Positions 33,151 to 43,745 of a stretch of DNA of 64,000 bases are shown here, piece after piece. Each line of letters opens with the position of its first letter. Position 1 is the first letter of the stretch. A program made the translations under genes and the position numbers. Under the pieces are notes generated by a model. That model did not search any database. It had not been told where the DNA came from and saw only the letters and a list, made by a program, of their open reading frames with translations. The stretch is from assembly GCF_000247695.1 (NCBI RefSeq), contig NW_004624734.1:9383078-9447077 (forward strand). Reading direction: 5' to 3'. The stretch comes from Heterocephalus glaber. Taxonomy: Eukaryota > Chordata > Mammalia > Rodentia > Bathyergidae.

Positions 33151-33219
33151 CTGGCTAATTGTCCCTCGGTGCTGCTGGCACAGGCCAGCCCTGCAGTGAC
33201 CCTCAATGCTCTGTCCTAG

Positions 33220-33303
33220 GACCAAGAGCTGGAGAGCCTGTCAGCCATCGAGGCAGAGCTGGAGAAGGCGGCCCACCAGCTGCAGGCGCTGCGGAGGGGC
33301 TGA
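33220..33303 (+). CDS. CHGA: CHGA exon 8, C-terminal serpinin, stop codon
   Basis: The exon encodes DQELESLSAIEAELEKAAHQ then LQALRRG and TGA at 33,301. This is the conserved C-terminus containing serpinin, released after the RR of exon 7. It differs from human by one residue (KAAHQ for KVAHQ). Confidence 0.97.
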   Translation, partial: DQELESLSAIEAELEKAAHQLQALRRG

Positions 33304-33700
33304 GGCATCAGCGGGGACAGCCGGCCAGGGCCCCAGGTCACCCCATGGTCCTGCCTCTGTTGTCCCCTCTACAGGTCCTGGCCAGATGGGCCGGACGCTG
33401 CTTCTGGTAGGCAAGTGTCCTCCAGCCCACCCAAGCCCAGGCCACCCTGTCACCCCCACACTCCTCTCTGCTCTTACCCTGCCCTGAACACCCACCTCGG
33501 GGAGGCCCCGTAACTTTCAACGCGGATTACTCCTCTGTGCGCACAGGCAGCTTTCTAGAAGTTCCCCTCCACCTTTGCATCCACTGGGCACAACTGCAAT
33601 AACTTCTGACCTTTTGGTGAAAGCTGAGAACTCCTGACTATAATATATTCTGTATTAAATTTATCTAAGGAAAAATAAATCCGCTCTGGGCACTTTCCTT
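33304..33700 (+). other. CHGA: CHGA 3' untranslated region
   Basis: The stretch between the stop codon and the poly(A) signal is about 370 bases, with no repeat. The end is set from the AATAAA at 33,674 and is approximate. Confidence 0.8.
33674..33679 (+). terminator. CHGA polyadenylation signal
   Basis: AATAAA lies about 370 bases after the stop codon and is followed by a T-rich stretch (33,697-33,720). An ATTAAA at 33,654 is a possible secondary signal. Confidence 0.85.
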
Positions 33701-35014
33701 TTTGGACTTTTTCCCTTGTCAACTCTTGAGTGGGGTGGGGTACACTGGACTTGGGCAAAGGGACTGAGGGGTTCAGTCTGCCTGGGGTGATTCCTTTCTG
33801 GGCCACTTCCTGGCTGCGGGATTATGGGTGGCTTTGCCCCCATGTGCTTCCATTTCTGCATCTGGAGAATGGGGGTGCTGACCTGCCCTCAAGGATCCGT
33901 GGACGGTGTAGGTGACACGAGGCAGGCTGGGACGTGTTACCTGTTCTGAGGCTGCCCTTCCAAATGGGCTGTGTCCCCTCATCACCTGTGGGGCCAGCTA
34001 GGGGCCCTGACGGCCATAGGCACCAGACCAGCTGTGGACCTCCTGATGTGTTCTCTGAACTGCATGAGTCCATACTATCTCCAGCAGGACCGCTGGCCAC
34101 AGGCACAGGACTGTGGGGAGTCTGGAGGTTTTGTGCATGTAATGGTTCCCTAGAACACAGCAGGTCTTAGTCTCAGTTTTGAGAAGGAAGAAACTGAGGC
34201 AGAAAAGGTGAAAGGGCTCATCAAATTCACAGGGCAAGAGTGAGGCTCCCAACATTTAAGCACAGGGTTTGTGTGAGATTATGTAATCAGCACAGGCCAG
34301 GCTGAGGCGCTGCACCCCTGTGTGTTGGTGGACCACCAGGACCTATCATTCAGTCATTCATCAAACATCTGTGCATGGCTGCTTTGGGCCTCACAGGCCT
34401 GAGCTTGTAGCAGGTGACTAGGACAAGGCTTTGGCCTGGGATCTGCAAGTCACCTATCCAGGTGGCAGCTCCGGGTCCTCCATCTAATAAGTGCAAACCA
34501 GTGTGGGTGCCTCTTCCAGGCAAGGGTACCAAGACTTCTGGGTCAGGCCTGGTCTTGGCAGGCACCTCTGTGGTGCTTTTGTCCTTGGGCCGGAGGGCAC
34601 AAGCATTGTGGACCAGGCTCGAGCACCACTCACTGCCACCCCAAGGGGACCCAGGCAGAGCCAAGTCCAGGGTACCATTTGGGAGCCATGTTCTGAGGGC
34701 CCAGGTTCTGGTGGTGGCTCTGACCAGGCCAGGTTTGGGAGTGAAAACCCAGAGTTTGACCTCAGACTGAAGGCAGAGTTCCCACCCCCGGCACTAACTA
34801 GCTGGAGAGCTCAGCAGGCCTTCTGGGCCCTCACGGGGCCTCAGTTTCCTCATCTACAGAACGGGGATAACACTTTCTATCTCCTTGCCAGACTGTGGTA
34901 AGGACTGGAGGGGCCGGGCAGCATGACCAGAAAACTATGACAGGAATCATTGTGGGGTCCCAGGAAGCCTGTTGCTGCTGGTGCCTGTTCCCGAAGCAGA
35001 GGTACACCCTCTGA
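33701..35014. other. Short intergenic gap between CHGA and ITPK1 3' ends
   Basis: About 1.3 kb separates the two convergent genes. It contains an antisense MIR trace near 34,180-34,260 ('gaagaaactgaggcagaaaa') and a sense MIR near 34,800-34,910. No gene is visible. Confidence 0.7.
34800..34910 (+). repeat. MIR fragment
   Basis: 'cacggggcctcagtttcctc', 'atctacagaacggggataac' and 'tggtaaggactgg' follow the MIR order. Confidence 0.75.
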
Positions 35015-35034
35015 AGGGCCATGGCCACAAAGGG

Positions 35035-35040
35035 TTTATT
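35035..35040 (-). terminator. Distal ITPK1 polyadenylation signal (candidate)
   Basis: TTTATT on the plus strand reads AATAAA for ITPK1. Using it gives a 3' UTR of about 3.8 kb and an end about 1.3 kb from CHGA, similar to the close spacing in human. Confidence 0.6.
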
Positions 35041-37181
35041 TCCTCACCTGTTCCAAAGGGACAGGTTCACGTGCCACTGACAGTGACAGAGTAACAACAC
35101 GAGGTATATTCCACCAGGCCAGGAGAAATCAAAACATCCTCTACCAAGCCTACTTGGGAGAGAGCCCAGGGACACCTTTCCCCCAAAGCAACCCATCCCA
35201 AAGATGAGCCAGCTGCATTGTAACCACAAGGAGCAGACACACAACCCAATTTAGAGCACTGATGGGCAGAAGCCAAGATTTTATACATAGAAATATATAA
35301 CAGCCAAGTACAAACCAGCTTGGGTTCTGGGAGAGCTGCTTATGAACAGGGTAGGGTTGCAGCGAACAGCAGTTGTCACAAAGCACAGGTGGAGGGGTTG
35401 GCACAACCATCGATGTCCTAGTGAAAGCTTCTCTGAGGGGGTTGAAGAGAGGTGACCTGCGCACCCTGGAGAGGGGCCCACCTGTCCAAGATGCCAGGTT
35501 GCAGGAGACTCAAGAAGTAAAGAGAATGCACCACCATCTGGGAAAGGCCCTGGATAGTGTTGGTGAGGGGCATTCTACTGGTCACAGCCAGGAGGAGGAT
35601 CCAGCCATAGAAGCCACACCACCCATGGCAAGCAGCTCTCCTCTGCACAAGGTGACGGGGGCACCCAAGACCGTGCTGGGAAAGGCTGTGCAGAGAGCCA
35701 GAGGCAGGAGGGCAGGACCCAAGCAAGGACCCTTAGCCGCATCGTTCGAATGGGGCTCAGGCTGGGGCAGGTGAACATGGCAGTGAGTGTGGCTGGGCCA
35801 AGTTGAGAAGGCGAAAGCCAGACCCCCCCATCAAGGGTCACTGCACTTGTCCACCTCACAGTGACCTGTGCAGAGGAGCTGAGCTCCTTCAGGGACAGCC
35901 GGTGCCCAGCTCAAGGGCTCTGGAGTCACAGGGGCAAGGATGGGAGCTGCCCACTGGGTGAATGACCAGAGTTTCTAGGGACGAGAGGGCAGACACAAAC
36001 CCCAGGGACATCAGTGTGGCCATGCAGTGGCTCTCTGTGGCCAACAGCCAGTGTGATTGCCCAAGAGCCAAGCACCAGGCTGGAAAGATCAAGGACAGTT
36101 TCCCTCGGTCTCGAAGACACTTTTCTCAGTGAGCTGGAAAACCAGCTTCCTACTAGGTCTTTCAATCCGCTATCAAGCCCACTGGCTGGACTCTGAGGAC
36201 AGGAATGCCTGTTCAAGGTCATTTTTCCTGCATTGATAGGACTAAGGACACAGGCAGGCCACATGCAAGATGTGACTCCCACATAGGACGCTGGGTAACT
36301 GCCGGCCAGCCCTACCCACATGTCAAAAACCCACACTTTCGCGACACCAGTGGCAAAGGCCCTAGTCAAGGTCAGGCTCCCCTGGGCTCTCCTGGTGAGG
36401 ACCAACATCAGCAGCTAGCACTGCAGATGTCATGCTTGTAAAATCATCATTTCACAACCAAAGCATCCTTAAGCACAACTTGAACCAAGGCCTCTGTTCC
36501 AAAAGACTCCACGCAGGCACCATGCAGGCAACCTCCTAAGACTACCCAAGGCCTCAGCCAAAATGCGGCCTTGTCATGTGGCCTCAGTCGCACCCCCATG
36601 CACTGACCACCACCAAGAAGGGTGCTGCAGGTCTCAGGGCCAATGCACTGGCCAGCTAGGAATGGAGGCTGAGGCCTGGGTTCCAGCTCAGTGTGACGCT
36701 GGCTGCTAACTCCAGCAACCTGCTTTTCCTAGCAGGGCTTCCTGTAGGTGCAACGCTCCCAGTGGGCCAGAGTGGTACTGCCTGTCCCTAACACAGCCTC
36801 CCAAGGCCGGGGCCACCTGGGGTTTTCTCATCCTGGCTGCACAGGGCCACCCCACAGGGCATCTGGAGCCTTGTCAATGCTCCTGGGCCTGCTGGACGGC
36901 ATCCACCAGCCCGACAGGCGGCTCCCGCCCACCCCACAGCTGCAGGGTCTCTGAGGTCACACCTCAGCCTCGGTTTTCATTTCTGGAACACACAACTGCC
37001 CCCCTTGCCACCCGCGTGGAGACCTGCAGGAAGCAGTTACTTGACACTCAGCCCTGGACGCAGCCATGCGTGACCCTGAACGCCGCACTGCACAGGGACC
37101 TGACACAGCTGGACCACACCGCACACCTTGCCTGTCCTTGTGGCTGACCAGCACTGGGGTTTTTAAAAGACATAAAGCTCC

Positions 37182-37187
37182 TTTATT
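37182..37187 (-). terminator. Proximal ITPK1 polyadenylation signal (candidate)
   Basis: AATAAA on the minus strand, about 1.65 kb after the ITPK1 stop codon. A second copy lies at 37,279-37,284. The surroundings are AT-rich within an otherwise GC-rich UTR. Confidence 0.5.
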
Positions 37188-37278
37188 AAACACTTTCTGT
37201 TTAAGGACCAGGAGGATGACATTAACAAATGTGATCAACATTTTGTAAACGCGTGCGAAATGCAGTTTGATTCAGTAG

Positions 37279-37284
37279 TTTATT
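37279..37284 (-). terminator. Proximal ITPK1 polyadenylation signal (candidate, second copy)
   Basis: AATAAA on the minus strand, 95 bases before the copy at 37,182 in transcript order. Either may end a short 3' UTR form. Confidence 0.5.
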
Positions 37285-38529
37285 TCGGAGACAAAGCAGT
37301 GCAAGAGGCTGTCCACGATTCCCGGCTTCCTGGGATCAGGGTCAATGCTTGGCTCGAGGAACCGTGGCAGTCCGGGGCCCTCACCTTCCAAGGAAGCTGG
37401 GCCCTTTGGTGGCTTCCGCCTGGCTCCGGCCCAGCCCAGAGGAAGCCCCCAGCAGCCCCACTGTGTGTCTGCCTCGGCAGCCTCTGCCTCACGGGACCAG
37501 AGGACAGACCAGAGGCCTCTTAAGACACAAGATGCTGCTCAGGAGGCCCCAGGCTTCTCGCCCGGGGTCCACATCTGGCAGGCCGGAGAAGGCTCTGCAG
37601 ACAACCCCATCTCACGGGCTCTGGGATCAGCTGTGGTTGGCCTGCAGCCGCGGTGACAGGACAGAGTTGAGTCTGAGGTGGGTGCAGCTCCCGGCAGGCT
37701 GGCTGAGCACCCAGGCTTTCAGTGAGCACAGGAGGGCTGCGTGGGGCCTGCTTGCCAAACAAGGCCTGGTACGTGCGGACAGGTGTGATGCATACGGGCT
37801 GGGTGTCCCCCTCCCACCCAGGAAGAAGACCCCAGATAGCCCTGATGCCCAGCGGAGGCTCCCACACTGGCCTCATTCAGCATGGTGCCACAGAGAAGCA
37901 GGCTGCCTCTCGGGCCTAGAGCTGAAGCTGGCCCTCAGTTCTCTGGTCTCAGCCACCCACTAGAGACAAGGGGACAGAGGGCCAAAGACTCGTGAAATTG
38001 TCCAAAATCCTAGCACAAATCCTGGGTGCAGGTGGATTCAGCCCAGGGCTCCTGGCAAGGTGGTCTCCTCTGGGTCCCAGGAAGGGGCAGCACTGGGTTG
38101 GACCCATATGGAGGGGCCTGGTGACTCCAGGGAGCAGGGCAAGAATGGCGGCAACCAAGGGCCTCTCGGCCTCTGCCCACAGGAAACTTCCTTTCCCGGC
38201 CCCATCCTTGGGAGGTGGGTCATAATGCAGACCCCCGGCAAGAGCTCTGCCACTCTGCCACGGGGCCTGTGAGCTTCCCGGCTTAGGGGAGGGGTCACCT
38301 GCACACAAGGGCGGTGCTGGTCTCTGAAGACACGGCAGGAGGGCGGAGAAGGAAGGGTCAGGTCAGGGTGTGGACAGCCTTGAGCTGGGAGCAAGGGGAA
38401 CAGTTCATTCGCTGGCTGTGCAGCCACCAACAGCCCGGTCAGGCCTCCCTGCAGGGTCCCCAGAGGCCTGGCCCTCAGCAGCCATGGAGACAGACACACA
38501 CAGCCCTGCACACTTGCACAGCAATCACA

Positions 38530-38555
38530 CGATCACACACACACACACACACCCC
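38530..38555 (+). repeat. (CA)n microsatellite
   Basis: About ten CA units, imperfect at the left end ('cacacgatcacacacac'), in the ITPK1 3' UTR. Confidence 0.9.
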
Positions 38556-38840
38556 TCACATTCAGACCTAGTGTTGAAAACACAAGCGTGTGTAAACTCA
38601 GTGAAGAGATCTGCACAGCAGGAACTAGGCGGGGTGCCCCTTTTCCACGAGCAGGGCCACTGGGTGTTCTCTTCATCTCCCCCCACCCCTCATTTAGATC
38701 ACATCATAAAATCAGATTAAAAATTAAAAAAAGAAGCATCAGATCACCGAGAATTCCTAGTGGCATCCCCGCTGGGAGCTGCTGGCCCAGCGGGAGTGCT
38801 CTGCGCCCCGCGCCGCCCCTCTGGGTCCCAGGCTCCATGG

Positions 38841-39199
38841 CTACTGTGAGGAGGCCTTGGTGGCCAGGGAGGGCACGCGGTGCTGCTGGAAGCTGGGTGA
38901 CACTCCGGCAGTGCAGCCGAGTCTCTGGTGTGGCAGCTTGGTGGAGCCACCCGCATCCATTCCACCTCCGTCGGCCTCTGCGGTCCAGGGTGCATCCTGG
39001 CCCATCATGCTGCTGCAGCAGCCAGGCCCGGCGCTGCACGTCCGCTCGCCCGCCAGGCTGCCCGCCTGCTCAGCCAAGAGCCTGCTGTGCCTCAACGGGG
39101 CCACTTCCCCCGAGGCACCCACGCCGGTGCTCTGGTCCTGCAGGACGGTGGCGATGTGGTTCAAGAGGTCTGTGAAGAACTCGCTCACGCCCTCGTATC
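38841..39199 (-). CDS. ITPK1: ITPK1 last coding exon, C-terminal tail
   Basis: The exon starts after a 'caaccccag' acceptor. The first two bases complete a Gly codon, then YEGVSEFFTDLLNHIATVLQ, the last helix of the ATP-grasp domain, is nearly identical to human. A variable Ser/Gly/Ala-rich tail follows, with the kept blocks LLAE, GERTCSA, SMMGQDAPW, KLPHQRLGC and SPSFQQH, ending LATKASSQ and a stop at 38,841-38,843. The tail has a five-residue Gly-rich insertion (EADGGGMDAGG where human has EADAGG). Confidence 0.96.
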
Positions 39200-39508
39200 C
39201 TGGGGTTGGAGAGACAGAGGGCACCGGGGAGTCAGCACAGGGGTGGGAGGAGGCAGCAAGATCACAAGCTCATGGAAACAGAGGCCCTTGCAGTATCCAA
39301 CTCCCATGGGAAAGCTAGCATCAGCAAAGAGGAGGCTGGCGGAAATCAAGCTGGGTGCATGTGGCCCCAAAGGGCTGGCCCATGACCTTGGGGTGTGCCC
39401 AAGGGGTGGGAAGCTGAGAACTTCAGCTGATGCAAACACCCTACCCTGTCCTGTCCCTGTCCCTGCTGGAAAGGTCTCAGCATCTCACTTAATCACCTGT
39501 CCACCCAC

Positions 39509-39858
39509 TGCTGTGGTTTGGCTAAGAGTCCCCCAATGGCCCATGTGTTAAGCCTGGTCCCCGGTCCACAGAGCCTCATGATGAGTGGGACCTTCAAGAG
39601 GTGGGGTCCAGCAGGAAGTCTTCCGGTCAATGAGGGCGTGTCCTTGCCCCCCAACTTCCCCCCCTCTTTCGTTTCTGGCCATTAACTGAACAGGCTTTCT
39701 CTGTCCTGGGCTTCCCCCCTGCAAGGTGCTGCCTGGTCAGGTCCAAAAGTAATGGGGCCAACTGGTCACAGACCAAACATTCAAACCTGTAGCTAAAATA
39801 AACTCGTCCTTTTGCGGTATCTCGGGTATTTTGTTACGGTCATGGAAAGCTCACAAAC
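39509..39858 (+). repeat. Solo LTR, MaLR-like
   Basis: It begins 'tgctgtggtttggctaagag' and ends near 'gctcacaaaca'. Internal landmarks are 'cccatgtgttaagcctggtc', 'ggaccttcaagaggtggggt', 'ctaaaataaactcg' and 'gtattttgttacggtcatgg'. This is the layout of MaLR-type LTRs, but of a different subfamily from the copies at 15,061 and 58,402. No coding part is present. Confidence 0.65.
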
Positions 39859-40699
39859 AGTACACCGTGTGGTAAGGGGCAGGGGCCAAAGGCCACCCCT
39901 CATGCTCTAAATAATGACCGGACTCCTTGCCTGAGGCTGGATTGGTGCCACTGTGTCTATTCTGTGTCTCAGCTTCCACATCCGGGCACCCCAGGAGGGG
40001 CTGGCATGTGGGTGGTGTCTGACTCTTCCTTTCTCACCCGGGAACAGCTGCAAGGCAGTCCTCTGTGCCCCAGGCACTGGGATCAGCACCCAAACTCAAA
40101 ACCATAAGCCACAATGAGCCATTATCTAGAGCACGGGGTGGGTGTGTTCATCCGCTTTCCATTCATCACTATAGCAAAATACCACAGACAAACATGGCAA
40201 AAAGCCCTTCGGCCAGGGCTGGTGAGTCTGGATTATAAACTGCTCCTGCCATTAGGCGTATGTTCCCCTCACGGATGTGAATGTCAGCAGAGCGCTTGGG
40301 AGACACCCAGCAGCTTTCAGTGCCAGGTGAGGATTTGCTGACTGCCAACAAACCACCTCCAAAGAGATCTGCCCTGGACAGCACCTCCTGCCCTCCTGGG
40401 CCCATTTGGAGGGGTGAGAATTGGCACCCAGCCTGGAAAGCAAGGAGGAGGCCAGGGAGTGTACCCTGAAAAGGAGCCACAGCGGGTCCCCAGAGCAGCT
40501 GTGACCACCACCACCGACACAGAGCCCAGTGCCAAGGGGTTGAACGAGCGCCGGGTGGCACTGACAGGTTGGAACAGGGCACTGAGGGGCCTGAAAGAAG
40601 AGCTCTGGGGGCAGAGCCTCCCTGGCCTGTGCTGTGCCACTCTGTCCCTATCTTACAGCTGAGGACGCAGGACTGTTAACCGTGACAGTGGCGATTATG

Positions 40700-40860
40700 A
40701 TTTTGTTCACAAAGCACCCAGTGGCACCGGTCATTGGGCTGGGAGCTTTGCCTTCCTTAGCTCATGCACCACCACAGCCCCCATTTACAGAGTAAAACAC
40801 TGAGGCTCAGAGAGGCCCATGTCACAAAGCTCCTATGTGGCAGATCTGGGAACTGTGTGT
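40700..40860 (-). repeat. MIR fragment
   Basis: 'cccccatttacagagtaaaa', 'cactgaggctcagagaggcc' and 'catgtcacaaagctcctatg' form an antisense MIR. Confidence 0.75.
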
Positions 40861-41815
40861 GCCTTGAACACCACTTGGTGCCTGGCAGCCCTGTTGGCCC
40901 TGGGGCTGGGGGTGAGCGGCAGGGCAGAGCCAGAATGCAGGTGCCTAGGCTGCTGGGGGCCTGGGAAGAGATTGGAACAGGGCATGAGCAAAGGAGACCC
41001 AGGCAGGTTGCCAGGAAACCCATAAGCTGTTCCCAAGCAACCACTCTGCTTCGGTCCCCAGACAAGCCTCGGAGGTCCAGGCAGAGCAGGTGGGATATGC
41101 CTTCTCAGTGGGGCAGAAGCCTGTGGGTGAATGGGAGGCCAGTGGAGGAGGAAACCAGCAGGGCCAGGAGCCAGCCCCATGCACACCATCTCCTGTAACA
41201 AGGGGGCTGAAACGTTAGGTGACTTGAACCATCACAGACCATAAAGGCAGGGACAGGATGTGGACCTGGGGCTGGAGCTCTGAGAGGTGGGGAGTTGAAT
41301 GGTCAGAAGGCAACATGGCCCATGAGCCCTAGTCCTGCCTCCCCCTCTTAGGGACGGGGCCCCAATGCTGGCTCCCAGCACTGCAGGACAGGGCAATGGA
41401 AGGAGCATGTAGCTGGGAGTGGCTGGCCCTGTCACCAATGCACCATGTAACCCAAGACAATTTCTCTCTAGAGGCCTCAGTTTTCCTACGTGTAAACTGT
41501 GGAGGGTTGTGCTCCCTCCAGCTCCTTAAGTCTGGAAAGTCCCAAGGCATGGACTGATTGGGCCAATCAAGACCAATGGTGCAACTGATGGCACAGGGTC
41601 AGAGATGGGTGGAAGACAGTGTGCCTGCGCCTGCTGCCTTCCTGGCACAGACACTCGGGTCTCCCTGCCCCTCCCACACCTCGGCACCCAGGCCACTGTT
41701 GCTCGAGGATGTGTAGGTGGAGCAGCACTACCCCAGGCCCCACAGGCATGTTCCTCTGCCACTGCTCAAAGACAGAGGCTGAAAACCCCGGGGCCCAGTG
41801 AGGGTGGCTGCTCAC

Positions 41816-41978
41816 CTGGGAAGGCGTTGATGTCAATGACGGCATGCTGCCCCGTCTGGTTGTTGATGATGATGTCGATTCCAAAAAGTGAAACACCCAG
41901 CGCCTGCCGCAGGGCCCGGGACAGCTCCCGGATGACCTCGTCACTGGGCCGCTCGAACACGCCCTCGATCTTGTCCAG
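41816..41978 (-). CDS. ITPK1: ITPK1 exon with the metal-binding Asp/Asn cluster
   Basis: The exon encodes LDKIEGVFERPSDEVIRELS, RALRQALGVSLFGIDIII, then NNQTGQHAVIDINAFP and a split Gly. The segment GIDIII to VIDINAFPG holds the ATP-grasp magnesium ligands (Asp281, Asp295 and Asn297 in human numbering), and all three are present. Acceptor 'gtcggcag', donor GTGAGC. It is almost identical to the human protein. Confidence 0.97.
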
Positions 41979-42909
41979 CTGCCGACACATACAGAGGTCA
42001 GGCTGGGGTGAAGGGTGCCGGGCCACACCACACAAAGCACCCCACACAAGGTGCCACAAGCCCTGCCATCCTCCAGGCCAGGATGCAAGGCAGGTGCACC
42101 ATGGTTAGCACTTGCCCCAGACTCCAGAGCAACAAGGGCTACCCCTTCTTGAGTACTGCTGAGGGTTAGGACGCCCTAGAGTAGACTGCTCGGCGTGGGG
42201 TGAGTGCTCATCACTCCCAGGGAAGCTGGTGTCAGGATCAGCATTTCACACACCGGGAAAAGGGCTCGGAGAGAGTCAGGGTCGGCCCGGAGTCATACAG
42301 CATGAAAGCACAGGTCTTTCTGGCCTCTAAGCCCAACCCTCTTGCAGGGAGGAAGGAGGTGCGGAGTGTGAGGGATCCAGAGGACATGATGACGCAGATG
42401 GTGCTGAGTGAAGCCTTGCAGGTGGGGAGAACCTGGGGTCCTGGGGAAGCGGGGTAGGCCTGGGGCAGGCAGAGTGGAGGCACAGAGACAGAAGCCGCAG
42501 GAGACGGGGATGGCGGAGAGGCAGGCCCTGGGCTGTCCTGATGCCCAACCCGTTCATCAGGCACAGGCAGAGAGCCTCGAAGGTGCGCAGCTGAGGGTTC
42601 TTGGGTGAGTCCATCTTCCCTTCCCACAGGTGTCGGACTGGAGCAGGTCCAGGCGCTGCCACCCCACTGGACATGGCCTTTCCCAGGGGGCTGCTTGCTG
42701 CTGCTCCTGCCTGACTGCCGGGGCCATGTTCAGCTTTCAGTGAAGCTTCTCTGGGGCTGGCAGGGCTGCCCTGGCCCCAGTTCTCCCACTCTGCCCTGCA
42801 CACCCCTCGCTTCCTGCCCTAGTCCAGGAGGATGGCACAGGCACGTCGTGAGCCTTCCCGTGTTCGGGCCCAGCCCCCTGGCCACAGCCTCCACGGAAGT
42901 GGACCTTCA

Positions 42910-43050
42910 CACTGGGGTTAAGGGATTTGGATTCCAACCTTGACAGTGACTTCCCAGCTTTGTGGATGCAGGGGAAAGTGTCTCAGTTTGCCCATCTGTA
43001 AAATGGGAACAAGGAAGCTTCCATCCCATTGCTGGGATAAGGAGGGGGGG
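42910..43050 (+). repeat. MIR fragment
   Basis: Sense MIR: 'gggatttggattccaacctt', 'agtgtctcagtttgcccatc', 'tgtaaaatgggaacaagg'. Confidence 0.75.
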
Positions 43051-43194
43051 ACATGGTGGGGATACTGCAGGCCTGGCTGGCAGGAGGTGCTGCATCTGAA
43101 TTTAGGGCAGGGACTAGCATGTCACTTCACACCCAGCCAGAACACACTGAATGCCTAACAAATGCGGAGTTCTGGGTGCTGTGATTCAGGGGCC

Positions 43195-43745
43195 AAAGGG
43201 ACCCTTGATGAAAGTGCACCTGGGTCAAAAAGTTGAACACAGAATTATCATGGGACCCAGCAACTGTGCTCCTGAGTTTAAACACAAGGGAGAAAACAGG
43301 ACCCCAACCTTCCCTTGGACACTGAGCTGCGGCATCTTTCACAACAGCCAAAGGTGGGAGAGAGCCAGTGTCCGCCACTAGATGCATGGAGAAACTGTGG
43401 TATATCCACCTGTTCAACAGAACACTGTTCATCCCTGAAAGGAGCGGAATTCTGATACACAATCATACTACTATGTGGGTGGCCTTGGAAACATCACACT
43501 AGTGAAAGAAGCCATCCCCGAGAACCGTGTGTCGTACGACTCCATTTATATGCAGTGTCCCGAGTGGGCAAATCCATGGGCATGGGCATCAGAGCAGTGG
43601 CTGGAGGCGGAAGGGAGAGACGAGGTTCACGGGCGCAGAGTAGTGCGGGCTGAAGTACCTACCACCTTGGAACTGCTCACTTGAAGGTGGGTAATTTATG
43701 GGTGTGAACTTCATCTCCAGTTTTTAAAAAACTGAAGCTGGGTCA
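43195..43745 (+). repeat. L1 (old, L1M-type) 3' region fragment
   Basis: The stretch follows an ancient L1 3' region in sense: 'tatcatgggacccagcaact', 'tttcacaacagccaaaggtg', 'aactgtggtatatccacctg', 'cactgttcatccctgaaagg', 'actagtgaaagaagccatcc', 'cgtacgactccatttatatg'. No frame is open through it. Confidence 0.8.

Larger units (their letters stand above)
31310..33219 (+). other. CHGA intron 7
   Basis: A 1.9 kb GT-AG intron (acceptor 'ctgtcctag') with a sense MIR near 31,800-31,950 and an antisense MIR near 33,040-33,150. The rest is GC-rich and without recognisable repeats. Confidence 0.9.
22045..33700 (+). other. CHGA: CHGA gene: chromogranin A, eight exons
   Basis: The gene encodes chromogranin A, an acidic, calcium-binding prohormone. 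It is stored in dense-core granules of endocrine and neuronal cells, helps granule formation, and is cut into bioactive peptides. Coding exons are 22077-22266, 22980-23026, 25244-25337, 25992-26060, 28161-28259, 29775-30200, 30846-31309 and 33220-33303. All introns are GT-AG and all phases agree. From the conserved signal-peptide position the product is 442 residues (human has 457). The signal peptide, the Cys17-Cys38 loop, RGD at mature 43-45, the KK after vasostatin-1 and the C-terminal serpinin region are all kept. Introns hold mostly MIR pieces, a (CA)n run at 23,409, a B1 at 27,201, a long (TG)n at 27,433 and an ID SINE at 29,455. The odd feature is the missing ATG at the usual start. Confidence 0.97.
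35015..38840 (-). other. ITPK1: ITPK1 3' untranslated region (longest form)
   Basis: The stretch from the ITPK1 stop codon to the distal poly(A) signal contains no clear SINE or LINE, unlike the flanking introns. That fits a retained exon sequence. A (CA)n run at about 38,530-38,555 lies close to the coding end. Internal signals at 37,182 and 37,279 could give shorter forms. Confidence 0.6.
39200..41815 (-). other. ITPK1 last intron
   Basis: A 2.6 kb GT-AG intron with a MaLR-like LTR at 39,509-39,858 and an antisense MIR near 40,700-40,860. A stretch at 40,145-40,260 ('atagcaaaataccacagaca') may be another old repeat. Confidence 0.85.

Noticed and set aside
40145..40260. Possible fragment of a retroviral internal region or old repeat ('atagcaaaataccacagaca')
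   Set aside because: Too short and diverged to assign a family by eye.
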